A stretch of 64,000 bases of DNA from Mycteria americana. Its lineage: Eukaryota > Chordata > Aves > Ciconiiformes > Ciconiidae. Shown here one piece after another: positions 22,331 to 33,754 of this stretch. The notes under the pieces are model-generated. The model was given only the letters and a program-made list of their open reading frames with translations, had not been told where the DNA came from and made no database searches. Location: assembly GCF_035582795.1 (NCBI RefSeq), contig NW_027445653.1:124001-188000 (forward strand), in the 5' to 3' direction. Every line of letters begins with the position of its first letter. Position 1 is the stretch's first letter. Position numbers and translations under genes: made by a program.

Positions 22331-22400
22331 TTTCTAGCCCTGGTGAGCTCCTGTCTGATCTCTCCCCATCCCTCCTCTGAGCTGGCCTGGTGCTCCCAGC

Positions 22401-23327
22401 CCCTTCTCTAGGCTCCTCACAGGGCCCCAAGCTGGCAGTGATGCTCTGCAGAGCAAGTGGGCTGTGGGACCATGGAGTGACTCCACACTGGCTGTGCTGG
22501 TCAGGGAGGGAAGCGGATGCAGCTGGGTGGGCAGCAGTGCCACTGAGCTCCTTGCCAGGGCTCTAAAGCTGTGGAAGGAGCTCAGAGCATTTCTTGTGGC
22601 TCAGGATGTTTTCCAGCATACACATTGAACACTTTTGGGCTATTACTGAAGGAGATGTGTATCACCCTCCTGTCTCTTTTTCTGATCTTGCTGGGTCCCC
22701 ACGTCCTCCCCTGGCATGGCAGAGCCCTTGTTTGCTTGTGGATACTTAAATATAGTGCTTTGCCTTGGGGTGACTCCACCTTGGATGGTCCCTTCCTTTG
22801 GGATGGCCACCCCCAGGCTCATCATTTCCTTGTAGATGCCCTCTTCTGTCCTGTGGACTCCAGTTCCCCCTCCAGAAAGATAGGCAGCTACCATTCAGAT
22901 CTGCTGCATGTGGCAGAGCCCTGGGCAGGCAATTTGGAGCCTGTTCACCATCTCCAGTGCCATTTGGCACCCACAGCTGAGAGGTGAGTCCAGCCCTCAT
23001 TCCCCAAAATGTCTCCCAGTACCTCCTCCCTGTGAGCCCACTGAGAACCAAGATCAGCAACAGGCCATGGTGAGTTCAGTTCCTGGAGCCTAGTCCTGAC
23101 ATCAGCAGGAAGAAGAGCCCAGCCTTCAGGAGCTGCCATGGGGACACACCATTTATTACAGAAATGCTCCTCAGGAAGTCAGCTCTGACACCCTGATGAC
23201 ACATTTCCCAAATGTAGGCACAGCCAGGCCACGCTTCTGAAGATGTCAGATGCATACAACTATGCCTGTATGACCATGATCATCATGGGAAAAAAATGAA
23301 ATTAACCACTGAGGAGGGATGGGCAGC
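22401..23327. repeat. 3' flank of OR-3, shared with OR-5
   Basis: Matches 44127-44649 with gaps. No gene is supported. Confidence 0.6.
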
Positions 23328-24262
23328 TTATTGCTGCTGAAGGTGGAAACATTGAATCAGTTTGTTCACTGCTTCTTTGAGCTCCTGGTTCCTCATGCTG
23401 TAGATGAGGGGGTTCACTGCTGGAGGAACCACCGAGTACAGAACTGCCACCACCAGGTCCAGAGATGGGTAAGAGATGGCGGGGTGCTTCAGGTAGGCAA
23501 CCATGGTAGTACTAATAAACAGGGAGACCACAGCCAGGTGAGGGAGGCACGTGGAAAAGGTTTGTGCCGTCCCTGCTCAGAGGGGATCCTCAGCACAGCC
23601 CTGAAGATCTGCACATAGGACAGCACAATGAAAACAAAACACCCAAGAACAAGGACAAAATTGGTGGCAATAAGCCCAACTTCCCTGAGGTAGGAACGTG
23701 AGCAGGAGAGCTTGAGGATCTGGGGGATTTCACAGAAGAACTGGTCCAGGGCATTGCCTTGGCAGAGGGGTATGGAAAATGTATTGGCCGTGTGCAGCAC
23801 AGCATAGAGAAACCCCCTGCCCCAGGCAGCTGCTGCCATGTGGACACAAGCTCTGCTGCCCAGGAGGGTCCCGTAGTGCAGGGGTTTGCAGATGGCAATG
23901 TAGCAGTCATAGGCCATGATGGTGAGCAGATAAAACTCTGCTGATATCAAGAAGATGAAGAAAAAGACCTGGGCAGCACATCCTGCATAGGAGATGGCCC
24001 TGGTGTCCCACAGAAAATTGGCCATGGATTTGGGGACAGTGGTGGAAATGGCTCCAAGGTCAAGAACAGAGAGGTTGAGGAGGAAGAAGTACATGGGGGT
24101 GTGGAGGCAGTGGTCGCAAGCTATGACTGTGATGATGAGGCCGTTGCCCAGGAGGGCAGCCAGGTAGATGCCCAGGAAGAGCCAGAAGTGCAAGAGCTGC
24201 AGCTCCCGCATGTCCGCAAATGCCAGGAGAAGGAACTCGGTGATGGAGCTGCTGTTGGACAT
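23328..24262 (-). pseudogene. OR-3: OR14-like olfactory receptor pseudogene, one-base deletion
   Basis: The reading frame is typical from MSNSSSITEF through PMYFFL, MAYDCYIAIC, FFCEIPQIL and IPSEQGRHK, then shifts. Between 23560 and 23561 one C is missing compared with every paralogue (GGTTTGTGCC instead of GGCTTTGTGCC on the plus strand). The upstream frame then runs out of phase to a stop at 23489. The correct frame resumes and can be followed to 23328, with NPLIYSMRN and the tail ending HLQQQ. Arg120 of the DRY motif is Cys (23903-23905), the same change as in OR-1. The product would lack TM6, TM7 and the tail. It is a direct duplicate of the OR-5 unit. Confidence 0.95.
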
Positions 24263-25530
24263 CTGCTACCTCTGGGTGTGGAGTACTGAACAAGGAGGAA
24301 AGGACAGTGACAAGTTAGGGGAGACTTCTCTGAGGGAAACCAAAGCCATTTCCATACTACGCACTCCCTGCCCCTTCTCCAGTTCTATGAGACCTTCATT
24401 CAGCTCTGTTGCTGGAGCTCTGGGTGGTGCTGGCTGAGTGTGCCAGGAGGAGCAGGGCCTCTGCCCACTGGCTGCCATGGAGTCAGCTCTGCTCTGCAGC
24501 AGTGGGTTCATGGGAATGGTGTGGGCAGTCCTGGTGGTTGAATTTGTCAGATAGAACTGCTGCTAATGCAAAAGGGCTTGTCAGTATCTGCACTGCCATT
24601 GCTAAAAAACCCCACAATCATAAAAGTGTATCAGAGAGACAGTTTTTCACAGCTCTCTCCCATCTCAGCTGGAGATTTTCTTGGATTTCAGAAACCCTCA
24701 TCATTTCTGCTGCACTCAGGGAGAGCAAAGGGAGCCCTGCGAGGCCAGAGGATTGCCTGTGGGTTAGTGCAGAGTGAGGGGAGCTGCTCTGTCCCTCTGT
24801 CTTGTTTCCAGCTGCCCTCTGCTTGTCCCTTTCTGAGACAGAGGGTAATCACACTCACACGTTAACCTGAAAAGACACCAGGCACTGCTGAGAGCAGAGA
24901 AATCCATTGCCGAGCACTAAGTGTCTCACCCTTTCTCAAGGTCTCAGCACCCCACTTGTAGCCAAGGACACACAGGGTTCGTTTCACCAACCCAGCAGAA
25001 TTTCCTCCGACATAGCATCTCTGTGCTTCTCCATGGGGCATTCAGGTAACGCCAAGATGCTATAGGACAGATTTGCATCCTGGAGGGCAGCTCAGTGCTT
25101 GGAAGGACACCCCAAGGAGATACCCAAGGGTCCTAATGATGCTATCTCAGTAAGGGAGAGTCAGCTCATTCGCTGGGGAATGACACAGAGTGCATTGCCC
25201 ACAGCCCCACAGCTTAGAGGAGAGCTTGGACACTTCATTCCCGTGGACACACCTGCATGGGAGGAATCACAAGAGCAGTGGCAGTGCCTGACTCGGCTGC
25301 TGCGGCTCCCATCCCCAGAGAGCCTGACAGCAAGAACAAGATAACAATCACAATAACACAGACTGGTGGAGAAACAAGGAGAAATGCAGTGATGGTCTAG
25401 CTGAGAGAGGCAAGTGGAGAGGTAGCTGGGCACTCAGGACAGCGTTTACCCTCACCCAGCTGTGCACAACACTTCCCAGACACTCACATTACTGGGCAGT
25501 TGCTCTCAGACCTGTGCTCTGCAGAGGGAC
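24263..25530. repeat. 5' flank of OR-3
   Basis: Shared with OR-5 (45586-46850) at high identity and with the OR-1 and OR-4 flanks at lower identity. No gene. Confidence 0.65.
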
Positions 25531-25620
25531 ATGGACTCGTGGCTGGAGAGCTGCAGCACGGCTCTGCTGGAGCTCTGGCTGCAGAGGAGGTGGTTCACGC
25601 CTTGGACCCCACAGCCCTGA
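25531..25620 (+). other. 29-codon conserved ORF (copy U3)
   Basis: Begins MDSWLESC, ends TPQP then TGA. Followed at 25651-25652 by GC where OR-1 and OR-4 units have the GT of a donor-like site. Product unknown. Confidence 0.35.
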
Positions 25621-26816
25621 GGGCAGAGGCTTTGCTGGCTGGGACAGGAGGCGAGGGGGCTTGCTCAGGGGAAGGGGTCTGCATTGGAGGGCATCATAGG
25701 GAGATTTTTGAATTCTCCCTCCCACAACATTTCTGGTTTCGTTTCCTCTCATTCCCTGATCATATCTCTGCTGCCTGGAGATTTTCCTCCTGGGAGGTGT
25801 TTCCCTGTCCCATGTCTTTCCCTGTCAGCACTCACAGACCCCATCCCAACATCTGTGCACTCAGCCTGGCCCTACAGAAACCTGCCTGTTTGCAGGGCAC
25901 TGGCTGCATGCATGGTCCTGTTTGCAGGTGGAAAAGGGCAGGGAAGAAACACCCTGATGGGTCCAGCAGAGGTGATGCTGGTGCTCTCCATAGGCAGAGG
26001 AGCGGCTGAAGGCATGTTACGAGGCTTCTGGCAGACCTACTGATCACTCAAAGTTACAGCTCAGGAGTCTCAGTGACTTAATAAAACTTGAGAGCTCCTT
26101 TTCCTTTTGTCCTTTTCTCTTCCCCCCCCACCCCACCCCTTCCCCCCATCTCCCTGGAATAGGAAACTGAAAAGACAGACTCAGGAAAGCTCCTTATCTT
26201 TATAGTAATCCTTGTCTTGATCTTCTCCTTGAGACATCGCTTTCTAAATGTCCTGGGGGTGATGTGCAGCTGTGGGCAGCCCTGACCCATGCAGCACCCT
26301 CTCAACAGCAGAAAGACCCTGCCCTGCTGGGGGTCACTACTTCCACGCACAGCTTCTCCCCACAGCACCCTGGGGAGCTCCCCAGGCAGGCTGAGTGTTG
26401 ACCCTGGCAGGAAGCAGAGTCCCTGCCCAGCACTCAACCCCCTGTGGTGCACGGACCCTGATCTGAAGGACAGCCCTGGGCACCCCTGCCTGCACACCCA
26501 CCTTCAGACCCCTGCAGCCATCCCTGAGAGAAGGCAGCCATCATGCCCTGTCCCTCTGATGGTGCAGCAGGAAAACCCTTCTCTGGAGCATGTCTTCCTC
26601 CTCCTCTACACCACAGATTCTCCGACAGTTGACGTTACATACCTCATAGGCTGTGGGATGTGACAGCTTTAGGAGATCCCTCCAGGATCTGCAGATGCAA
26701 TGCCCTGCAGCCACAGACTTACTGTCTGTGAAGAATTATCTTCGAATGAGCTCTCCGCATCCTCCCACTCCAGACTGCCTTTAACCTCTCTCTGCTTTGC
26801 TCCTCTCCCCTCTGCA
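25621..26816. repeat. Unit flank between the two conserved islands (U3)
   Basis: Homologous to 46941-48107 and to inverted 32490-33660. Contains a C-rich run (26121-26147) that is G-rich on the minus strand. No gene. Confidence 0.6.
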
Positions 26817-27067
26817 CCTGCAGGCAGTGCCCTCAGCCCTGCTGCCCTTTGCAGAGGAGCTGCTCCTGGGCAGAGCTGTCTCTCTGCAGCGCTGCCCGCT
26901 TGCCAGGAGCTCCCTCCATGCCAGGAGCCCAGCCCAGCTCAGCAGCAGAGGACCAGCCCAAGGCAGCACTTTCTCTGCCCCCTCTGGGCTCCCTCCAGGT
27001 GTCCCTGGGGCTGCAGGGGAACCTGCTGGGAAACAGGCTGAAGGCAGCACTCATGTTCCCTCCCTCA
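26817..27067 (+). other. Exon-like conserved island (copy U3)
   Basis: Identical to 48108-48358 over its whole length, and its first 181 bases are identical to 9485-9665. Same 3' splice pattern: TTTAACCTCTCTC, pyrimidine run, CCTGCAG ending at 26823. The open frame continues through AGEPAGKQAEGSTHVPS. Unknown product. Confidence 0.45.
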
Positions 27068-28260
27068 GCAGGGCGGGGAGACACTTCTTCCCAGCACTGT
27101 ATTTTCTACGATGAGGAAAATATTTGGGCATGAGTATCACCTTTCCTTGTTCCATCATTACACAGGACACCTGCACAGTGAAATGGAAGGGATCTCCTTT
27201 ACCTGTTCTGAGGGAAGTGATTCAGGTGAGTCAATGGAGCATCTCATCCTGGGTGTGTAGTCCTGGGGCTGGAAGGGGACTCAACTCCCTCCCATGCCTG
27301 CCACAAACCCCCAGGAGGTGGAAGTGGGATTTCCTCGCCTCAGTCCAACTATGCACAAAATAGGCACCTGCATATGAGCTCCTTGTCTCAGCTCCCATGG
27401 TCATCAGTGCAGATGGATGCTAGGCATGCGATGCAAATGTCTGCTGACACTTGAGGTGCCAGAAGTAGTCGAAGACATGTGCAGGGAACTGTAAACTGAA
27501 GTGGAGCACTTTGTAGAGACAGGGCAGCATCTGGGGGCATCCTCTTGGAGGCTGTTGAGAATTTCCTTTGGCCATCTGAAAGGGTGCCAAGTTATGGGCA
27601 GCTGAACTTGTTATGCTCAGGGCACCTTCTAGAGGTATTCATCTGAACAGTTGGAGTCATGTGGCATAGGGAGAGCTCAGCCTCTTTCTTCTCCTTCTGC
27701 TGTATTTACCAGATCTCCACTGACTCCACTGGCAGGTTTCTCATGGTCATCCCCACGTTGCCTAACAGAATTTAGGGCAGCTACTCAATTTAATGTTCAA
27801 ATCCAGGCCCACAGAGCTACGGGAGATGCCAGGGCTTGCAGGAACAGCAGAGGACTTACAGGAAAGCAATTCCCATTCAGAGCAGACGTGTAACAGACAC
27901 CCCAGAAGGCATTGCAAGGATTGCAATTTGCTGCCTGTATGCCATTGACTGTTGCCATCAGTCAGGGGCATCGGTCATCAAATGCCATCAGAGAGGCAAG
28001 GTCTGTCCCTCCTCTACCCAACAGCTGCAGGCGTTGTGTGTACATGAAGCACATCACACTGGGGTCTTTACTCAGTTCCTTGATGATACAGTCAAGGAAC
28101 AGACCAATCATTTTCCCAATGTGCCTGGATACATCTTGTCTTCAAAGACAGCATCCTTCAAGCACAGCAATGATCCTTATAAAAAACTAATTGCAACTGG
28201 AAAGTGAATGCAACAGAACCAAGAAGAGCTGTTACTACATCAGGAACAGTTAAAGAAGAA
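27068..28260. repeat. Outer flank of the OR-3 unit
   Basis: 27070-27690 matches 48360-48985. 27780-28200 matches inverted 31140-31440 and resembles 10440-10870. The OR relic expected next to it is not recognisable here. A 123-codon frame at 27836-28207 is not conserved. Confidence 0.5.
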
Positions 28261-28269
28261 AGAGAGAGA

Positions 28270-28510
28270 CTGTGGGATCACTGCTGAATTTACTAAGAGT
28301 AGGTGTAGACAGATTTGAGATACTCTATGTCCTCTTTGCCTCAGTTATACCAGCAATTTCTCCCAGGCCTTTGGGCTCTGAAGCAGTACTCTGGAGGAGA
28401 ACAACCAGGGCTGGATGGGGATCAAGCCAGGGGTTACTTGAGCAAACTACAGCCTTACCAGTCCGTGGGACTGGAGAAGTTGCATCCAAGGGTGCTGGTC
28501 AGCACGGTGA
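28270..28510 (+). mobile_element. Short CR1 fragment
   Basis: The plus-strand frame at about 28445-28495 reads KLQPYQSVGLEKLHPRVL, like the CR1 segment just before the reverse transcriptase (S.GPDGIHPRVL). Heavily decayed. Confidence 0.5.
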
Positions 28511-29419
28511 GCTCATGTGGATGACTGAGCACAGCCACCCCCAGCAGTGGGCATTCCCCATCTGTCAGGCTGAGGCATGCACACAAGATGGAAACATCTT
28601 TATCATCGCTGATTGGCACAGGAGGGACCTTCCTTCCTGTTGCATTCTCAGGGCTATCCTCTTCCTCAACCTCCACCCACAGACATCCCCTGCTTTCCAT
28701 TGCTGGTTTCACACATGGTTTTGAGCATTTGCTAAAGCCACCAGCCATCCCCTTGTTTCTCACTGACATCCCCCAACCCTCTCTCCCACACCTACACATG
28801 GCCAAGCACTACTGCTCCGGGTCACTCACTCTTCAGAAGAGGCCTTGAGCATTTTGGATCTTCCAGATGCTTTTTACAATCTTCCTTGCTGCCTCCAGAG
28901 CTCGTGGTGGGATTTCCTGGCCACAACAGGGCCTTTTGTACATTACCTTTTATGAAACGGCTGTCTCTTTACGACTGTCTGTGCAGAAAGAGTAGTCACA
29001 GAAATGCACCAAATATATCAGAGCAGATGCTGAGTGAAGTGCCAGTAAGAACCAGGTGAGCTAGCCCCATGCCTGTGGCTTCCTGGCAAGGAATCTGTCC
29101 TGAGAAGGGGATCCAGCCTCTGCCGCTCTCTGGAGAGGAAAACCAGCAGTGTCCATGCCACCTGGGGACACAAAGGTGACTTTTGCAAGACCACCCTTCA
29201 TCTGAACCACTTCAGATATGTACTTGTGGACTGGGTATCACGCTGTCTATTGCAAATACTGATTCCATTGGAATTGCTCAGAGGGGCCACCACAGATGCA
29301 GATTGCTCTGCTGCAGATACCTATATTGAGGCAGATTAATGCTTTTGCTGTTGTGTTTGTTGTTGTAGATACTGACATTCTTAGGGAAATCACAGAAACA
29401 CTTGAAGGATAATTGGAGG
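28511..29419. other. Spacer between the OR-3 and OR-4 units; nothing recognised
   Basis: No conserved frame, repeat match or motif seen. It lies in the centre of the head-to-head arrangement. Confidence 0.4.
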
Positions 29420-30640
29420 GTTACCACCTTAGTGGCCCTCCAGTGAACTGGTTCCTGTTTGCCATTGTCTCACTGTCATTGTGCAGGGTGTGGTGTAAAA
29501 GGTGCTGAGCAGAGGGGGATAATCACTCCTCCTGGCTGTGCTCCTGCTCACACAGCCCAGGATGCTGTTGGCCGCCTTCGCTGCTGGCTCCTGTTTTGCC
29601 TCATGAAACTCCAGGACCACCAGAGCCATTTCCACAGAGCTGCTGCCCAGCCACGCAGCTCCTGGCCTCTGTCGCTGCAGCCTATAACTCCCCTGCTCAG
29701 TCCTTGGGTCTTTTTAGAAGATGTATGCAGGATTGGCTTTTTGCTTCTCTCTCCTGATGACCTTCCACAATGTATCAGAGCAGCCCTGCTATGACATGGG
29801 CCTGGTCTCTCAACACCCTGGGATTCATCCCATCTGGTCCAATGGACTATGAAGGGTTGAGCTTACCTAGGAAACCCCTGACTTGACCTCCATCCACTGC
29901 TGGATTTGCCTGGGGTTCTGCCTCTTCGGTACATGGAACTGGGTGACCTTGCTGGTGAAGACAAAAGCCAAGACTACCTCACACCTATCTGCACCTAACT
30001 TTAGCAAATTCAGCCACACATTATCTTCATTTCATCTTTTTGTCAGACCACAGCTGTAGTGAGCTCTGCTGCCCATCTGTGCTGCTCACATGGGCTCCCC
30101 CACTAAAAGTCACAAGACCAGGCCAAAGTCTGCTCCTCTGAGGTCTGGCATCTGCACTCTTCTATTCTCCTTCCCCTTGTGAGGTGAGACCCCACTATTC
30201 CATGGTCATGACAGCCAAGGCTGACACTGGTTTTCAAGTCCATGTACAGTTCTTCCTTCTTTGAGAGGAACAGATGCAGATGAGCATCACCACAGATGAC
30301 CAATCTGGCAGCTGTGCTATAAAGACCTGTGTCCCAAGCTGTGTCTTGACCAAGCCCCTCCAGAAAGCTCCAGGACTGTTTGCGTGCTGTTGTGGTCCCC
30401 TCCCAGTGAATGCCAGGGTAATTAAAGTCCACAGGGGGACTTCAATGGGTTCTTTGTCTCCCACCAAAACGTCACCCTTACCAGCCTCTCCTCTGACCCT
30501 CACCCACAAGGGCTCACCCAACATGTTCATCCCATAGAGGAGCTCCACACACCTAAGCAGCTCCTTCACACTGAGGACACTTCCCTCCTGACCTTTCTGG
30601 CCTCCTGATCATCCTGTACCCAGCCATCACAGCAGCCCAG
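29420..30640 (-). mobile_element. Old CR1 LINE fragment(s), minus strand
   Basis: The left part (29440-29580) is like the CR1 region near the ORF2 C-terminus. The right part (30234-30569) encodes, in two overlapping frames, the endonuclease words LWVRVRGEAGKGDVLVG and MDFNYPGIHWEG, the latter matching the GDFN site of CR1. The parts between are missing or unrecognisable. Confidence 0.65.
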
Positions 30641-30829
30641 CCATGTGAGCTGTCCCAACAGGCTCAGCTGTTCTTCCCTCCAAGTGGAATGAAGAGGTTG
30701 CACACACAGCCCCAGCTCCTCCTCTCTGTACCCCAGGCTGAAGGCATCAGTGCATGTCTGGGCTGCAGCACCTCAGCTGGGGCACATTTGGGCTGAGAGC
30801 AGACTTGCAGCAGGGAAAGCTGCTACCAA

Positions 30830-31146
30830 GCCCCCAAGCCCTCAGCTGTGCAAAGGCTTTGCTTCAGAGCAGAGACATGCTGGAGTGGATGGCAGAGGGC
30901 AGTGTGAAGAAGAAGTGAGGTGCCCACAAAGAGAGCAAAGCCCGCTCTCCCCAAGGCCAGAGAGAAACAGAGCTCGGTGTTGCATCTGAGCAGGAGAAGG
31001 GTTTGCTGTCTGTTGTGTCTGCAGCCCTGAGGGCCTGCGGTGGAGGTGAAGCTGATCTCAGGAAGGGAGAGATGATGTTGAAAATGTCCTTGGCGTTGGA
31101 TATCCTGTGATTCAGGCACACTGTGAAAATCGCTGGCGTGATCCAT
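30830..31146 (-). pseudogene. Decayed olfactory receptor relic, non-OR14 type
   Basis: The minus-strand frame from 31146 carries LPEISFTSTAGPQG (TM2 start), then CNTELCFSLALGRAGFALF (TM3 beginning with the conserved Cys), and TALCHPLQHVSALKQSLC, clearly the AICHPLQY region after the DRY motif. The residues between TM3 and that region are altered, and TM1 and everything after IL2 are lost. Best preserved of the three relics at the CHPLQ segment. Orientation is opposite to OR-4, matching the arrangement at OR-2. Confidence 0.6.
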
Positions 31147-32261
31147 GATTGTGACATGGAAGGGGTGGTTAAAAAATGGGGGAGAGAAGACCCAGGAGAG
31201 TTTGAGAGGGAATGCACATGACTGGAGACCTTGGCGTGATGTGCTTTGTATTCATGCACTGCCCTGCATGCACTGGAAAGAGAAGGGAACAAACTTGCGT
31301 CAGTGCAGTGGTGCGATTCAGTCACTGGCCCAAAGGCACTGAATCTGTCTGAGATGCCCTGGGTGATGCCTGTCACACAGCTAGTTTGAATGGGGATGGG
31401 GTTCCTGTATAGGACCTGTGCTGTCCGTGTCAGCTGCATGTAGTTGTGCTGCAGAGCCCTGGCATCTCACTTAGCACTACAGGCCTGTAACTGGATATTA
31501 AATTTAGATTCAGCTGCCCTGAATTAGGTTGGACAACTGGAGTACAAGGGATGCACTTGACAAAGTTGCCATTATTCTTGAAGGATGTGTAGAAAATACA
31601 GTTGATGGTGAAGAGAAAGAGAAACAGAGCTCTCCCTATGCTGCATGACTCCATTTGATCAGCTGAATACCTCTATAGGCAGCCCTGTACGGAAGGAATA
31701 TAGTGGTCCTAAATTTGGGCATCTGCTGTCATTCAACCTGGCAAATTTAATTTCCCATCAGCCTCCAAGGAGATGTCCCCAGATGCTGCCCTGTCTCTAT
31801 GAACTGCTTCATTAGAGCTTGCAGTCATCTGAGTATATCTTGGACCACCTCCTGAACCCCAAATGTCACCAGGTGTTGGTGTCTGAACACCTCACTCCTG
31901 GTCTCCATCTCCATTCTTACCATGGGAGCTGAGACAAGGAGCTCACATGCAGGTGCCCATTTTGTGCACACCTGAAGGGAGGCAACAGGAATCCCACCTC
32001 CTGTGGGTTTGTGGTCTGCATGGGAGTGAGCTGAGTCCCCTTCCAGCACCAGGACTACAGACCCAGGATGAGATGCCTCTGTGGACTCTGCTGAATCCCT
32101 TCCCTCAGCAGGGGTACAGGAGATCCCTACCAGTCACTCTCTGGGTGTCCTGTCTAATGATGGGACAAGGGAAAGTGATGACAGGATCTAAATCTGATTC
32201 TGGGAAGTGAAATGACACAGCTGGAAAGAAGTGTCTCTCCCCAGCTGAGGGAGGGAACATG
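31147..32261. repeat. Outer flank of the OR-4 unit
   Basis: Inverted copy of 27070-28200. No gene. Confidence 0.55.
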
Positions 32262-32495
32262 AGTGCTGCCTTCAGCCTGTTTCCCAGCAGGTTCCCCTGC
32301 AGCCCCAGGGACACCTGGAGGGAGCCCAGAGGGGGCAGAGAAAGTGCTGCCTTGGGCTGGTCCTCTGCTGCTGAGCTGGGCTGGGCTGCTGGCATGGAGG
32401 GAGCTCCTGGCAAGCGGGCAGCGCTGCAGAGAGATAGCTCTGCCCAGGAGCAGCTCCTCTGCAAAGGGCAGCAGGGCTGAGGGCACTGCCTGCAG
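32262..32495 (-). other. Exon-like conserved island (copy U4)
   Basis: Reverse complement of the islands at 9485, 26817 and 48108, with only two mismatches over the 181-base core, and the same CCTGCAG 3' splice pattern (about 32490-32496). Product unknown. Confidence 0.45.
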
Positions 32496-33664
32496 GCAGC
32501 GAGGGGAGAGGAGCGAGGCAGAGAGAGGTTAAAGGCAGTCTGGAGTGGGAGGATGCTGAGAGCTCACTGGAGGAGAAATCTTCACAGCCCTCTACGTGGT
32601 AAGTCTGTGGCTGCAGGGCAATGCAGCTGTGGTTCCGGGAGGGATCTCCTAAAGCTGGCACATCCCACAGCCTAAGGGATCTGTAAGCACAACTCTCAGA
32701 GATTCTCTGGTGTAGAGGAGGAGGACATGCTCCAGAGCTGGGAGTCCTTACTGAACCATCAGAGGGACATGGCATGATGGCTGCCTCCTCCCAAGGATGG
32801 CTGCAGGGGTGTGATGCTGGGTGTGCAGGCAGGGGTGCCCAGGGCTGTCCTTCCGAGCAGGGTCCCTGTGCCCCAGGGTGCTGTGTGCTGGGTAGGGACT
32901 CTGCTGCCTGCCACGGTCAGCACTCAGCCTGCCCGCGGAGCTCCCCAGGGTGCTGTGGGGAGAAGCTGTGGGTGGAAGGAGGGACCCCCAGCAAGGCAGG
33001 GTCCTTCTGCTGTTGAGAGGGTGCTGTGTGGGTCAGGGCTGCTCAGAGCTCCAGATCACCCCTAGGATATTTCCAATACAAGATCTCAAGGAGAAGGTGA
33101 AGACACCAATTACTATAAAGACAAGGAATTTTCCTCAGTCTGTTTTCAATTTCCTACTCTTGAGGAATGGGAGGGGATAAATGATAAAGGAGTTTGAATT
33201 TTGACAAGTCACTAAGAGTCCTGAACCGTAACTTTGTGGGATCAGTAGGTCTGCCAGGCATCTCCTAGAGTGCATTCAGCCACTCTGCCTATGGACAGCA
33301 CCAGCATTACCTCTGCTGGACCCATGAGGCTTAGTCTGACCTGTCCTTTTTCCTACCTGCAAACAGGACCATGCATGCAGCCAGTGCCCTGCAAACAGGC
33401 AGGTTTCTGTAGGGCCAGGGGGAGTGCACAGAGGTTGGGATGGGGTCTGTGAGCACTGACAGGGAAAGGCATGGGACAGGGAAACACCTCCCAGGAGGAA
33501 AATCTCCAGGCAGCAGAGATATGATCAGGGAATGGGAAGAAACGAAAACCAGACATGTTGTGGGAGGGAGAATTCAGAAATCTCCCTATGATCCCCTCCA
33601 ATGCAGACCCCTTCCCCCGAGCAAGCCCCCTCACCTCCTGTCCCACCCAGCAAAGCCTCTGCCC
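32496..33664. repeat. Unit flank between conserved islands (U4)
   Basis: Inverted copy of 25650-26816. No gene. Confidence 0.55.
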
Positions 33665-33754
33665 TCAGGGCTGTGGGGTCTGAGGTGTGAACCATCTCCT
33701 CTGCAGCCAGAGCTCCAGCAGAGCCGTGCTGCAGCTCTCCAGCCACGTGTCCAT
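33665..33754 (-). other. 29-codon conserved ORF (copy U4)
   Basis: Begins MDTWLESC on the minus strand; the end reads TPQTPQP where others have TPWTPQP. Followed by a donor-like GTGAGG (AC of the plus strand at 33633-33634). Unknown product. Confidence 0.35.

Larger units (their letters stand above)
19341..22400 (-). mobile_element. CR1 LINE, 5'-truncated, ORF2 nearly complete
   Basis: About 3 kb on the minus strand. The 3' end carries repeats of the ATCACAGA word (19343-19366) next to GGTTGGAAAAGACC, typical of CR1. Going 5', it holds the ORF2 C-terminal part (19437-19982), reverse transcriptase (19904-21076) and endonuclease (21197-22330). The 5' end lies near 22330-22410, where OR-3 flank begins. 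It sits at the right edge of the duplicated block A and is absent at the matching place near 60770, so it inserted after or at the duplication. Confidence 0.9.
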
